Assembly (NCBI GenBank): GCA_003518755.1
Contig: DOYA01000136.1
Coordinates: 1 to 7,008 of the forward strand
Direction: 5' to 3'
DNA: 7,008 nucleotides
Origin: Clostridiales bacterium
GTDB taxonomy: Bacteria > Bacillota > Clostridia > TANB77 > CAG-508
The notes below the pieces were generated by a model. That model searched no databases, had not been told where the DNA came from, and was given only the letters and a program-made list of their open reading frames with translations. The position numbers and the translations under genes were made by a program. Below, piece after piece: positions 1 through 6,424 of this stretch. Each line of letters opens with the position of its first letter. Position 1 is the stretch's first letter.

Positions 1-2
1 AT

Positions 3-644
3 TTAAATGTTACACTTAAAGAAGCGGGAGAAGAATGGATAAAAGTTTCTTATAAAGGCCAAGAAGGATATTTAAAAACAACAAATATTACATCTGAAAC
101 TGTTACACCATTAATTACAGAAAAAAATAGAGTTGCAGAACTAAAGAATAATTTAAATATAGAAATGGATTTAACAAATAAAAGTGGACTTACACTTAGT
201 GATTATAAAACAATGCTTTCAAATATTTCATTAGATAAAAATGGTATATTTGAACAAAATGCAGAGGTCTTTTATAATGCAGAACAAAAATATAAAATAA
301 ATGGGATTTTCTTAGCAGCAATCGGCATTCATGAAAGTGGATGGGGCACATCAAAACTAGCTTCAGAAAAATATAATTTATTTGGTTATATGGCATTTGA
401 TAGAGATCCATATAATAGTGCTACAACATTTGAAAATTATGAAAATTCAATAAATACAGTCGCAGAGGCTTTAGCTAAGAATTATTTGTATGTTAATGGT
501 ACAAAAATAAATGATGATATAACTGCTCGAGGTACATATTTTAATGGTACTACAATTCAATCTGTAAATACTAGATATGCCTCAGATCAAGGATGGTATG
601 AAAAGGTTTATGGGTATATGCAGTATTTATACAATAGACTATAA
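3..644 (+). CDS. SH3-domain glucosaminidase (GH73-type peptidoglycan hydrolase), 5'-truncated
   Basis: The frame is open to the left edge, so this is the last 213 residues of a longer protein; the ATG at 165 is internal and should not be used as the start. Residues 1 to about 35 look like the end of a bacterial SH3 domain (WIKVSYKGQEGYLK), which usually binds cell wall. After a short linker comes a glucosaminidase domain (about residue 77 to the end) with the signature IHESGWGTSKLA followed by NLFG. The Glu of HESGWG (residue 111 of the fragment, codon 333-335) is the expected catalytic acid. The C-terminal VNTRYASDQGW segment is also typical of this domain. Family members are exported and cut the N-acetylglucosaminyl bond in peptidoglycan glycan strands during growth, separation or autolysis. 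The signal peptide and any further SH3 repeats would lie outside the window. The family call is firm; the physiological role is inferred. Confidence 0.9.
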   Translation, partial: LNVTLKEAGEEWIKVSYKGQEGYLKTTNITSETVTPLITEKNRVAELKNNLNIEMDLTNKSGLTLSDYKTMLSNISLDKNGIFEQNAEVFYNAEQKYKINGIFLAAIGIHESGWGTSKLASEKYNLFGYMAFDRDPYNSATTFENYENSINTVAEALAKNYLYVNGTKINDDITARGTYFNGTTIQSVNTRYASDQGWYEKVYGYMQYLYNRL

Positions 645-665
645 TCAAACGAATGAAAAGCTTCG

Positions 666-690
666 TCTTGCGTTGTGTTTTCTTGCGTTG
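666..690. repeat. 10-bp direct repeat in the intergenic gap
   Basis: The 10-mer tcttgcgttg occurs at 666-675 and again at 681-690, exactly 15 bp apart start to start. It lies between the hydrolase stop and the next gene and is richer in G and C than its surroundings. It could be a binding site for a dimeric regulator or a chance tandem duplication; no function can be assigned. Confidence 0.6.
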
Positions 691-707
691 TTAGATGGAT
701 TGATATT

Positions 708-732
708 AGAAGTCGGAGGTAGGAAGTAGGAA
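708..732 (+). repeat. Purine-rich repeat, copy A, also the ribosome-binding region of the next gene
   Basis: This 25-base purine-rich stretch contains GGAGGT (715-720) and AGGAAG (721-726), both Shine-Dalgarno-like, and runs right up to the ATG at 733. It matches the spacer before purL (6388-6407) at 16 of 20 aligned positions, sharing agaagt and taggaagt. It also shares the 9-mer gtcggaggt with the opposite strand of 5265-5273. The match suggests a dispersed short repeat. It may double as the translation signal for the downstream gene. Confidence 0.55.
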
Positions 733-1542
733 ATGCATATGAAAAAGATAAATAAGCGAACTTTTTGCATTGTATTATTGAGCTTAATATGTATTGTATT
801 AATTGTTTTTTATTGTAGCATAATAAAACACCATGTTATTAAAAAACAATTTTCAAAAAGTAATGTTGAATTATCTAAAAACAATGAAGAAGATGTTTTT
901 AAAATTGAAAAATTAATTATTTGTAGTAGCGCCAATGCCACAGATAAAAGTGAAGAAAATAATCTTTCTGATTTAACTTTATATCAATATACAGATATTG
1001 CTGTATATATTAATAATGGGAATGAGCTTACTGATAAAAATACAATTAAAGAACTATATATAGACAATATAGAACTAAGTGGGAATAATAATATAGGTTC
1101 CAAAAGTTTAACTTATAAAAAAGCTAATGAATTTGGACTAAAAAAAGAAATTAAAGAGCCTAAAGACAATAATGATATTTATTTTAATGTAGTACATACA
1201 AATGAAGAAAGTCAAAATGCAAATTATGATGAACCAACTTTTTTTACAGATTGTTCTAATCCAATAACTTTAGAGTATTTAAATTATGGAATTAAGACAA
1301 ATTATAAACTTAATGAGGACAGTAAAATATCATTTGATGGTAATATTTTGGAAAGTGCAGGAATATCACCATTAGAGATAGCTTGTAAAGTAAAGTTTAA
1401 AATTAATATTATAAATAATAAAAATGAAAAATATTCATGTCCAATTAATTTTGATATCCCATTGGATGATATTTATTCAGGTACAACAATGAAGGCTAAA
1501 AATACAAAATCTGAAAAGTATGTATTTTTTAGAGAGTATTAA
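733..1542 (+). CDS. Membrane-anchored extracytoplasmic protein of unknown function
   Basis: I do not recognise a named family. The 269-residue protein has a basic start (KKINKR), then one hydrophobic segment at about residues 11-31 (FCIVLLSLICIVLIVFYC), and no second membrane span. It is therefore probably anchored at the N-terminus, with roughly 235 residues outside the cell. The outer part is rich in Asn, Lys, Glu and Ile. It alternates beta-like stretches such as LYQYTDIAVYINN (about 83-95), SCPINFDIPL (about 235-244) and KVKFKINIINN (about 219-229), suggesting a beta-sandwich. Cysteines at 64, 174, 218 and 236 lie in the outer region and could form disulfides. Two starts are possible, ATG 733 or ATG 739; purine-rich Shine-Dalgarno-like sequence fits either. 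The gene is followed by a strong inverted repeat and seems to form its own unit or the end of one with the hydrolase. Context suggests an envelope role, but that is only inference. Confidence 0.75.
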   Translation: MHMKKINKRTFCIVLLSLICIVLIVFYCSIIKHHVIKKQFSKSNVELSKNNEEDVFKIEKLIICSSANATDKSEENNLSDLTLYQYTDIAVYINNGNELTDKNTIKELYIDNIELSGNNNIGSKSLTYKKANEFGLKKEIKEPKDNNDIYFNVVHTNEESQNANYDEPTFFTDCSNPITLEYLNYGIKTNYKLNEDSKISFDGNILESAGISPLEIACKVKFKINIINNKNEKYSCPINFDIPLDDIYSGTTMKAKNTKSEKYVFFREY

Positions 1543-1565
1543 TAGAAATTTAATATTATAAAATC

Positions 1566-1606
1566 AAAATAGAGTATAAAATAGATAACATTTTATACTC
1601 TATTTT
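1566..1606 (+). terminator. Perfect 17-bp inverted repeat, probable bidirectional terminator
   Basis: The arms 1566-1582 and 1590-1606 are exact reverse complements (aaaatagagtataaaat and its partner) around a 7-nt loop. The stem starts with AAAA and ends with TTTT, the usual layout of a Rho-independent terminator that can work on either strand. It lies 24 nt after the stop of the anchored protein. The stem is AT-rich and the T-run is short, so its efficiency is uncertain. Confidence 0.75.
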
Positions 1607-1690
1607 CATATTTAAAAAAATTATAAATAAAATTAATAGAACTACAAAAAATAATAAAAGAGTTATTTATTAAAAAGGAATGTTTGTAAA

Positions 1691-2146
1691 ATGAAATTTA
1701 GAGATTATGTAAGCATTTTAAAAAGAAAAATACAAACAAAAGAAAATGTTGTATATGTATGTATAGGTTCAAGTAGGTTTTTGTGGGACAGTGTAGGGCC
1801 ATTTGTAGGCAGTTTCTTAAAAGAAAAGATGAGCAATAAACTTATAATTGGAGATATGAACAATAATATTTGTGATAAAAAAGATTTATTATTTTATTAT
1901 CCAAAATTAAAAAACAAATATATAGTTGCAATTGATGCTGCAATTAATAATGAACTAAAGAATGATATTTATGTAAACAATAATTATATTGCTATGGGAA
2001 CAGCCTTTAATTACAATAAAGGAAATATTGGAAATGTATGTATAAAAGCAGGAATATCAAATTGGCAGACTATAACTTTATCTGAGGTAAAAGATATTTC
2101 ACAATTTATTGCAAGAGGAATATTAAACTGTGAATTGTATTCTTAA
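1691..2146 (+). CDS. yyaC: YyaC-like sporulation protein (DUF1256 / GPR-like fold), divergent
   Basis: This 151-residue protein resembles the YyaC family, made in the Bacillus forespore and related in fold to germination protease GPR and hydrogenase-maturation proteases. Its substrate is unknown. Visible family landmarks are CIGSSR (24-29, usually GTDR), WDSVGPFVG (32-40, usually GDxLGP), IGDMNNNI (53-60) and VAIDAAI (79-85). The Asp residues at 33 and 82 are kept in the places where related folds carry acidic active-site or metal-binding residues. It departs from the family in GSSR, in LW instead of TG before Asp33, and in a short C-terminal half where the usual glycine/proline-rich segment is reduced to MGTAFNYNKGNIGN. 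The start at 1691 is preceded by aaggaa (1675-1680), 10 nt upstream. No terminator separates it convincingly from the weak hairpin about 130 nt downstream, and I see no clear forespore sigma-factor site. Family membership is likely; enzymatic activity is uncertain. Confidence 0.75.
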   Translation: MKFRDYVSILKRKIQTKENVVYVCIGSSRFLWDSVGPFVGSFLKEKMSNKLIIGDMNNNICDKKDLLFYYPKLKNKYIVAIDAAINNELKNDIYVNNNYIAMGTAFNYNKGNIGNVCIKAGISNWQTITLSEVKDISQFIARGILNCELYS

Positions 2147-2186
2147 CCCATAGTTAGAGTTCAGTAATGAAAAATAATTAAGATAT

Positions 2187-2210
2187 CGTAGGGGCGATTT
2201 TAATCGCCCG
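2187..2210. repeat. GC-rich hairpin of the dispersed GTAGGGGCG...CGCCC type
   Basis: Arms gggcgatt (2192-2199) and aatcgccc (2202-2209) pair perfectly over 8 bp with a 2-nt loop and are flanked by cgtag and a final g. It stands out in a strongly AT-rich gap. No T-run follows, so it is not a standard terminator. From memory, sequences of the form GTAGGGGCG-N-CGCCCG recur in many intergenic regions of Clostridia and some other bacteria; that resemblance is recalled, not tested here. Confidence 0.6.
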
Positions 2211-2279
2211 AAATACTAATTGAGGTAAAATGTATACGGCATAATAAAGAATTATAAAAATTTTAGTCTCTACTAAACT

Positions 2280-2311
2280 GTGACAAATTGTATAAATTTA
2301 CACGTTTTTTT
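2280..2311 (+). terminator. Weak hairpin followed by T7, possible terminator
   Basis: gtg (2280-2282) plus aaatt (2285-2289) can pair with aattt (2295-2299) plus cac (2301-2303) around a 5-nt loop, with a small internal loop. Seven T follow at 2305-2311. It could end the yyaC transcript. The stem is weak, and the T-run may instead act as an upstream element of the promoter that starts two bases later. Confidence 0.3.
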
Positions 2312-2312
2312 A

Positions 2313-2341
2313 TTGACGTAATAGGAAAAAAATGATAAAAT
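2313..2341 (+). promoter_or_regulatory. Sigma-A-type promoter with extended -10
   Basis: TTGACG (2313-2318) is five of six bases to the -35 consensus. It is followed after exactly 17 bp by TAAAAT (2336-2341), and TG at 2333-2334 gives an extended -10. Transcription should start near 2348, leaving a leader of about 25 nt before the ATG at 2374. The T-run just upstream could act as an UP element. This is the best promoter I see in the window and should drive the L,D-transpeptidase, and possibly fhs and the purine genes. Confidence 0.75.
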
Positions 2342-2373
2342 AATGTCGAAATATTAGAAAGAAAAGAAGAATT

Positions 2374-3564
2374 ATGAATAGAAAAAAAGAATTAAAAATT
2401 ATAGTATTATTAATATCAATTTTAGTTATAATTTCTTTAGTTATTATTACAACAAAAAAAATAATTAAAAATCAAAAAACAGAAGATAGTAAAATAATGT
2501 CCACTTTTTCAGAAACAGTAGATGAACCAAATAATGTAGATGAAGAAATTGCTGATGTAGCAGAAAATGAAGATTCTGAGCTTGAAATGGTTAATCCAGA
2601 AGACACAAGCTGGGATGAAGAAGCAGAAGATACAAAAGTAGATGAAAAAGAAGAGGAAAAAGCAAAAACAACTAGCACAGCTCAATATTATATAAAAATT
2701 AATTATACTTCAAATGTTGTTACTATATATACAAAAGATGCAGAAGGAAATTATACTGTTCCAGTAAAGGCATTAGTATGCTCAACAGGAGTTGCAACAC
2801 CAACATCTGGGGTATATAAAATGAGTAATAAATATAGATGGCATTTACTAAATGGTGGAGTATATGGTCAATATTGTACAAGAATTACAGGGCATATTTT
2901 GTTTCATTCTGTACCATATTCTTCAAATTCTCCTGATAGCTTAAAATATACAGCTTATGATAAATTGGGAACAAAGGCATCAGCTGGTTGTATCAGACTT
3001 ACAGTTCAAGATGCAATGTGGATTTATAATAACTGTGCAAGTGGAACATATGTTGAATTTTATGGAGCATCAGATCCAGGTCCTTTAGGTAAACCATCAG
3101 CTAGAAAGATTTCATCAAATGTAGAATGTAGAAATTGGGATCCAACAGACCCTGATCCAAAAAATCCATGGAATGGATATGTAGAGCCTGTAAAAATAGA
3201 AAATGTACAAGAGGTTGAAAAAACTGAAGAGAATAATACTACTAAAGAGGAAAATACAATAAGTAATATACAAAATGAGTCATCAAACACACAGATAGAA
3301 ACTAATACTAATACAGACCATAAAACAGAAACAAATACAATTACTAATACTAATTCAATCCAAAATTCAAGTAATGAAAATCCAATAGAAACAAATACAA
3401 ATACTAATTCAAGTCAAAATACGAATAATGAAAAGCCAAAAGAAACAAATGAAAATAACATTAATAAACAAACAGCTAATAACCAAGAAAAAGAAAATAG
3501 TATTTTGAATAAAGAAAGCACTAAAGAGTCTGATGATTTAAATAATACAGTTCAAAATAATTAA
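2374..3564 (+). CDS. Membrane-anchored L,D-transpeptidase (YkuD domain)
   Basis: The 396-residue protein makes 3-3 cross-links between peptidoglycan stem peptides, or a related transpeptidation, outside the membrane. After a basic start it has one hydrophobic anchor (about 8-26), then an acidic Glu/Asp-rich linker (about 47-98). The YkuD domain (about 104-232) begins YYIKINYTSNVVTIYT. The conserved His is in HILFHSVPY (174-182, His178), and the nucleophile is Cys206 in SAGCIRL (203-209, codon 2989-2991). The textbook motif is SHGC, so Ala replaces the second His; I recall this SAGC variant from other clostridial and actinobacterial members, so it need not mean loss of activity. PGPLGKP (236-241 region) follows the domain. 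Residues about 271-396 are a low-complexity Asn/Thr/Glu tail. The gene has its own promoter, with only a purine-rich weak ribosome-binding region (agaaaagaaga). It lies 36 nt before fhs without a visible terminator. Confidence 0.92.
   Translation: MNRKKELKIIVLLISILVIISLVIITTKKIIKNQKTEDSKIMSTFSETVDEPNNVDEEIADVAENEDSELEMVNPEDTSWDEEAEDTKVDEKEEEKAKTTSTAQYYIKINYTSNVVTIYTKDAEGNYTVPVKALVCSTGVATPTSGVYKMSNKYRWHLLNGGVYGQYCTRITGHILFHSVPYSSNSPDSLKYTAYDKLGTKASAGCIRLTVQDAMWIYNNCASGTYVEFYGASDPGPLGKPSARKISSNVECRNWDPTDPDPKNPWNGYVEPVKIENVQEVEKTEENNTTKEENTISNIQNESSNTQIETNTNTDHKTETNTITNTNSIQNSSNENPIETNTNTNSSQNTNNEKPKETNENNINKQTANNQEKENSILNKESTKESDDLNNTVQNN
3295..3475 (+). repeat. Degenerate Asn/Thr-rich repeats in the transpeptidase tail
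   Basis: Imperfect in-frame repeats of actaatact and acaaatac encode units like ETNTNT, TNTNS and SSNENPIETN / TNNEKPKETN. Two longer units (around residues 319-338 and 339-358) resemble each other: ETNTxTNTNSxQN, then a gap, then NE-P-ET. This is a low-complexity, probably disordered wall-spanning or wall-binding tail that may vary in length between strains by slippage. Confidence 0.6.
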
Positions 3565-3584
3565 TATATAAAAAAATATAAAAG

Positions 3585-3591
3585 AAAGGTG
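3585..3591 (+). promoter_or_regulatory. Ribosome-binding site that fixes the fhs start
   Basis: AAAGGTG lies 9 nt before the ATG at 3601. The in-frame GTG at 3589 overlaps this site, so it is an unlikely start; the extra four codons (GTG TGT GTT ATT) it would add are part of the leader. Confidence 0.75.
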
Positions 3592-3600
3592 TGTGTTATT

Positions 3601-5262
3601 ATGACTGATGTAGAAATCGCAAGAAATACAAAATTAGATGATATAACAGAAATTGCTAAAAGATGCAACTTAAATGCTGATGAAATTGAACAATATGGGA
3701 AGTATAAAGCAAAAATAAATGAAAAAGCATTTGAAAGACTAAAAAATAATGAGAATGGAAAATTAATTTTAGTTACAGCAATGAATCCAACACCACTTGG
3801 TGAAGGGAAAACAACAATATCTATTGCAGTTGCAGATGGTTTAAATAGATTAAACAAAAATGCTGTACTTGCATTAAGAGAGCCATCATTGGGACCAGTT
3901 TTTGGAATAAAAGGTGGAGCAACAGGAGGAGGAAAGGTGCAAGTTGCGCCAATGGAAGATATTAACCTTCATTTTACAGGAGATATCCACGCAATAACAG
4001 CTGCTAACAATTTATTATCTGCAATAATAGATAATCATATTTATTTTGGAAATGAGCTAAAAATTAAACAAGTAACATGGAAAAGATGTGTAGACTTAAA
4101 TGATAGACAATTAAGAAAAGTTGAAACAGGATTATCTGGAGAAAAAAGCATAGTACCTAGAGAAGATGGATTTGACATTACTGTTGCTTCTGAAATAATG
4201 GCTATTTTATGCTTATCAAAAGATTTAGCAGATTTAAGAAAAAGACTTGGTAGTATCATTATTGGTTATAATGAAGAAAATGCTCCTGTTTATGCAAAAG
4301 ACTTAAAGGCAGAAGGAGCTATGGCTGTTTTATTAAAAGACGCAATCAATCCAAATTTAGTACAATCATTAGAACATACACCTTGTATTATTCATGGTGG
4401 ACCTTTTGCAAATATTGCACATGGATGTAATTCTGTTAGAGCAACAACACTTGCATTAAAACTTGGAGACTATGTTGTTACAGAAGCTGGATTCGGTTCT
4501 GATTTAGGTGCTGAGAAATTTATGGACATTAAATGTAGAAAAACAGGATTAAGACCAAATGTGGTTGTAATAGTTGCAACAATAAAGGCTTTAAAATATC
4601 ATGGTGGAGCATTAAAAGAAAACATTTTAGAAAAAAATGATGAGGCCTTATCAAATGGAATGGAAAACTTATTTAAACATGTACATAATATAAAAAATGA
4701 ATTTGGTGTTAATGTAATTGTAGCACTAAACAAATATAATACTGACACAGATGAAGAAATAGAATATGTAAGAAGTGAATTAAAAAAACAAGATGTTGAA
4801 TTAAGTCTTGTTGAAGGATGGGCAAAAGGTGGAGAAGGTGCAATTGATATTGCTGAAAAAGTTGTTCAATTAGCTGATAAACCTACTCATTTCAATTTCA
4901 TATATGAAGATAATGATTCTATAAAAACAAAAATTGAAAAAGTTGCTAAAAAAATATATGGTGCAACAGGAGTAAAATATTTGGATGAGGCTATTCAGAA
5001 TATAGAAAAAATAGAAAAATTTGGAAAATCAAATTTACCAATTTGTATTGCAAAAACCCAGTATTCTTTATCTGATGATGATAAAAATTTAGAATGTAAA
5101 GAACCATTTGAAATTACAGTAAGAGATGTAGCGCTTAAAAATGGTGCAGAATTTATAGTTGTATATAGTGGTAAAATTCTTACAATGCCAGGTCTTCCAA
5201 AAGTTCCAGCAGCAGAAAGTATTAATTTTGATGAAAATGGAAATGTGGTTGGAATATTCTAG
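3601..5262 (+). CDS. fhs: Formate--tetrahydrofolate ligase
   Basis: This enzyme (EC 6.3.4.3) joins formate to tetrahydrofolate at the cost of ATP, giving 10-formyl-THF in the cytoplasm. That product feeds the two formyl transfers of purine synthesis, formyl-Met-tRNA formation and, in acetogens, the methyl branch of CO2 fixation. From the ATG at 3601 it has 553 residues, close to the family's usual 555-560. The nucleotide-binding loop TPLGEGKTT is at 64-72, followed by EPSLGPVFGIKGGATGGG (about 94-111) and VQVAPMEDINLHFTGD (113-128). The C-terminus GLPKVPAAESINFDENG is also typical. No frameshift or missing block is seen. It sits 36 nt after the L,D-transpeptidase and 79 nt before purM, in the same direction. 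I see no riboswitch in the short leader. Confidence 0.97.
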   Translation: MTDVEIARNTKLDDITEIAKRCNLNADEIEQYGKYKAKINEKAFERLKNNENGKLILVTAMNPTPLGEGKTTISIAVADGLNRLNKNAVLALREPSLGPVFGIKGGATGGGKVQVAPMEDINLHFTGDIHAITAANNLLSAIIDNHIYFGNELKIKQVTWKRCVDLNDRQLRKVETGLSGEKSIVPREDGFDITVASEIMAILCLSKDLADLRKRLGSIIIGYNEENAPVYAKDLKAEGAMAVLLKDAINPNLVQSLEHTPCIIHGGPFANIAHGCNSVRATTLALKLGDYVVTEAGFGSDLGAEKFMDIKCRKTGLRPNVVVIVATIKALKYHGGALKENILEKNDEALSNGMENLFKHVHNIKNEFGVNVIVALNKYNTDTDEEIEYVRSELKKQDVELSLVEGWAKGGEGAIDIAEKVVQLADKPTHFNFIYEDNDSIKTKIEKVAKKIYGATGVKYLDEAIQNIEKIEKFGKSNLPICIAKTQYSLSDDDKNLECKEPFEITVRDVALKNGAEFIVVYSGKILTMPGLPKVPAAESINFDENGNVVGIF

Positions 5263-5280
5263 CCACCTCCGACCTCTTAC
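5263..5280 (-). repeat. Purine-rich repeat, copy C, inverted
   Basis: Immediately after the fhs stop, the + strand is pyrimidine-rich. Read on the - strand it is gtaagaggtcggaggtgg, sharing the 9-mer gtcggaggt with copy A at 712-720. In this orientation it offers no ribosome-binding signal to purM. A weak imperfect hairpin (5274-5279 with 5288-5293) overlaps it, with no T-run. Confidence 0.45.
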
Positions 5281-5325
5281 ATCAAAATGAGAGTACAAAT
5301 TTAATTTATTTATATTATAAATTGA

Positions 5326-5332
5326 GAAAGGA
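5326..5332 (+). promoter_or_regulatory. Ribosome-binding site of purM
   Basis: GAAAGGA lies 9 nt upstream of the ATG at 5342 and supports that start. Confidence 0.7.
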
Positions 5333-5341
5333 CGAACAACA

Positions 5342-6388
5342 ATGAACAATAATAGTTTCAGTGAAAGTTACAAAAATGCAGGAGTAGATGTTACAGCTGG
5401 ATACAAATCAGTAGAATTAATGAAAAAATATGTTGAAAGTACATATACTAAAAGTGTATTGTCTGGAATAGGGGGCTTTGGTGCTCTTTATTCTTTAAGT
5501 GATTTTAAAAATATGAAAGAACCAATTTTAGTTTCAGGTACAGATGGTGTAGGAACAAAACTAAAATTGGCTTTTTTAATGCAAAAGCATGATACTGTTG
5601 GACAAGACTGTGTTGCAATGTGTGTTAATGATATTATATGTGTTGGTGCAAAACCACTATTCTTTTTAGACTATATGGCACTTGGAAAAAATGTTCCAGA
5701 AACAGTTGCAACTATTGTAAAAGGTGTTAGTGATGGATGTAAAATGGCTGGATGTAGTTTAATTGGTGGAGAGACAGCTGAAATGCCAGGATTTTACCCA
5801 GAAGATGAATATGATTTAGCAGGATTTTCTGTAGGAATTGTAGACAAAGAAAAAACTATTAATCCAGATAAAATCAATGTTGGTGATGTTGTAATAGGTC
5901 TAGCATCATCAGGAGTTCATTCAAATGGATTTTCATTAGTTAGAAAAGTATTTGATGTCAATAAAGAAAACCTAAATCAATATATTGAAGAACTTGGAAC
6001 AACTTTAGGAGAATGTTTATTAACTCCTACAAAAATATATGTAAAGCCAGTTCTAGAATTAATAGAAAAAATTGAAGTAAAAGGTATTTCACATATTACA
6101 GGAGGAGGCTTTTATGAAAATATGCCTAGAATGCTAAGAGATGGAGTAGGAATTAAAATTGATAAAAACTCATATGAAGTTCCAGCAATATTTAAGCTTA
6201 TCCAAAGCAAAGGTAACATTCCTGAAAGAGATATGTATAATACATTCAATATGGGAATTGGAATGGCAATTATAGTACAGAAAGAAGATGCAGAAAATGC
6301 AGTTAAAATATTAGAAGAACAAGGAGAAAAAGCATACATTATTGGAGAAGTAATTGAAGGAAATAAGAATATTGAAATTGATGTATGA
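5342..6388 (+). CDS. purM: Phosphoribosylformylglycinamidine cyclo-ligase (AIR synthetase)
   Basis: PurM (EC 6.3.3.1) closes the imidazole ring, turning FGAM into AIR with ATP, in the cytoplasm; it works as a dimer. The 348 residues match the family's usual length of about 340-350. The N-terminal YKNAGVDVTAGYKSVELMK is characteristic. It is followed by the nucleotide-binding segment GTDGVGTKLK (67-76), DCVAMCVNDI (89-98), GGETAEMPGFY (142-152), SSGVHSNGFSLVR (189-201), HITGGGFYENMPR (251-263) and FNMGIGM (302-308). The reading frame is intact. Its substrate is made by PurL, encoded 36 nt downstream, so the two steps are adjacent in both pathway and operon. purN, often next to purM in Firmicutes, is not between them. 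Confidence 0.97.
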   Translation: MNNNSFSESYKNAGVDVTAGYKSVELMKKYVESTYTKSVLSGIGGFGALYSLSDFKNMKEPILVSGTDGVGTKLKLAFLMQKHDTVGQDCVAMCVNDIICVGAKPLFFLDYMALGKNVPETVATIVKGVSDGCKMAGCSLIGGETAEMPGFYPEDEYDLAGFSVGIVDKEKTINPDKINVGDVVIGLASSGVHSNGFSLVRKVFDVNKENLNQYIEELGTTLGECLLTPTKIYVKPVLELIEKIEVKGISHITGGGFYENMPRMLRDGVGIKIDKNSYEVPAIFKLIQSKGNIPERDMYNTFNMGIGMAIIVQKEDAENAVKILEEQGEKAYIIGEVIEGNKNIEIDV

Positions 6389-6413
6389 GAAGTGATATGT
6401 AGGAAGTGAGAAA
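6388..6413 (+). repeat. Purine-rich repeat, copy B
   Basis: This begins at the last base of the purM stop and fills most of the 36-nt spacer before purL. It shares agaagt (6388-6393) and taggaagt (6400-6407) with copy A at the same spacing. It merges into the purL ribosome-binding site. Confidence 0.5.
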
Positions 6414-6417
6414 GGAG
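6411..6417 (+). promoter_or_regulatory. Ribosome-binding site of purL
   Basis: AAAGGAG lies 7 nt before the ATG at 6425. It is a strong site and fixes that start. Confidence 0.8.
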
Positions 6418-6424
6418 TAAATAA

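Larger units (their letters stand above)
2147..2373. other. Intergenic region between yyaC and the L,D-transpeptidase
   Basis: No coding region is credible in these 227 nt. In order it holds the GC-rich hairpin (2187-2210), a short 6-bp inverted repeat tttagt/actaaa (2262-2267 with 2272-2277), the weak hairpin with T7 (2280-2311), the sigma-A-type promoter (2313-2341) and the short leader of the transpeptidase. Confidence 0.7.

Noticed and set aside
165..167. ATG as the start of the glucosaminidase
   Set aside because: The frame is open upstream to the window edge and encodes the end of an SH3 domain, so this Met is internal.
649..666. Possible terminator hairpin acgaa/ttcgt after the glucosaminidase
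   Set aside because: The stem is only 5 bp with an 8-nt loop, and no clean T-run follows.
683..711. Promoter-like TTGCGT upstream of the anchored protein
   Set aside because: No acceptable -10 hexamer is found at 16-18 bp spacing.
1607..1690. Forespore sigma-factor promoter before yyaC
   Set aside because: Expected from the gene's role, but I could not find a convincing pair of sigma-F/G-like boxes in this AT-rich stretch.
3589..3600. GTG start for fhs four codons upstream
   Set aside because: The GTG lies inside the ribosome-binding site; the ATG at 3601 has proper spacing and begins the conserved N-terminus.
5297..5323. AT-rich imperfect inverted repeat and TATATT box before purM
   Set aside because: The stem is a 6-bp A/T pairing and no -35 box is found at the right distance; background AT-richness explains it.
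5089..5349. Minus-strand open frame across the fhs/purM junction, and other minus-strand frames within genes
   Set aside because: They overlap well-supported + strand genes, have no recognisable motifs, and their composition follows from the opposite-strand codons.
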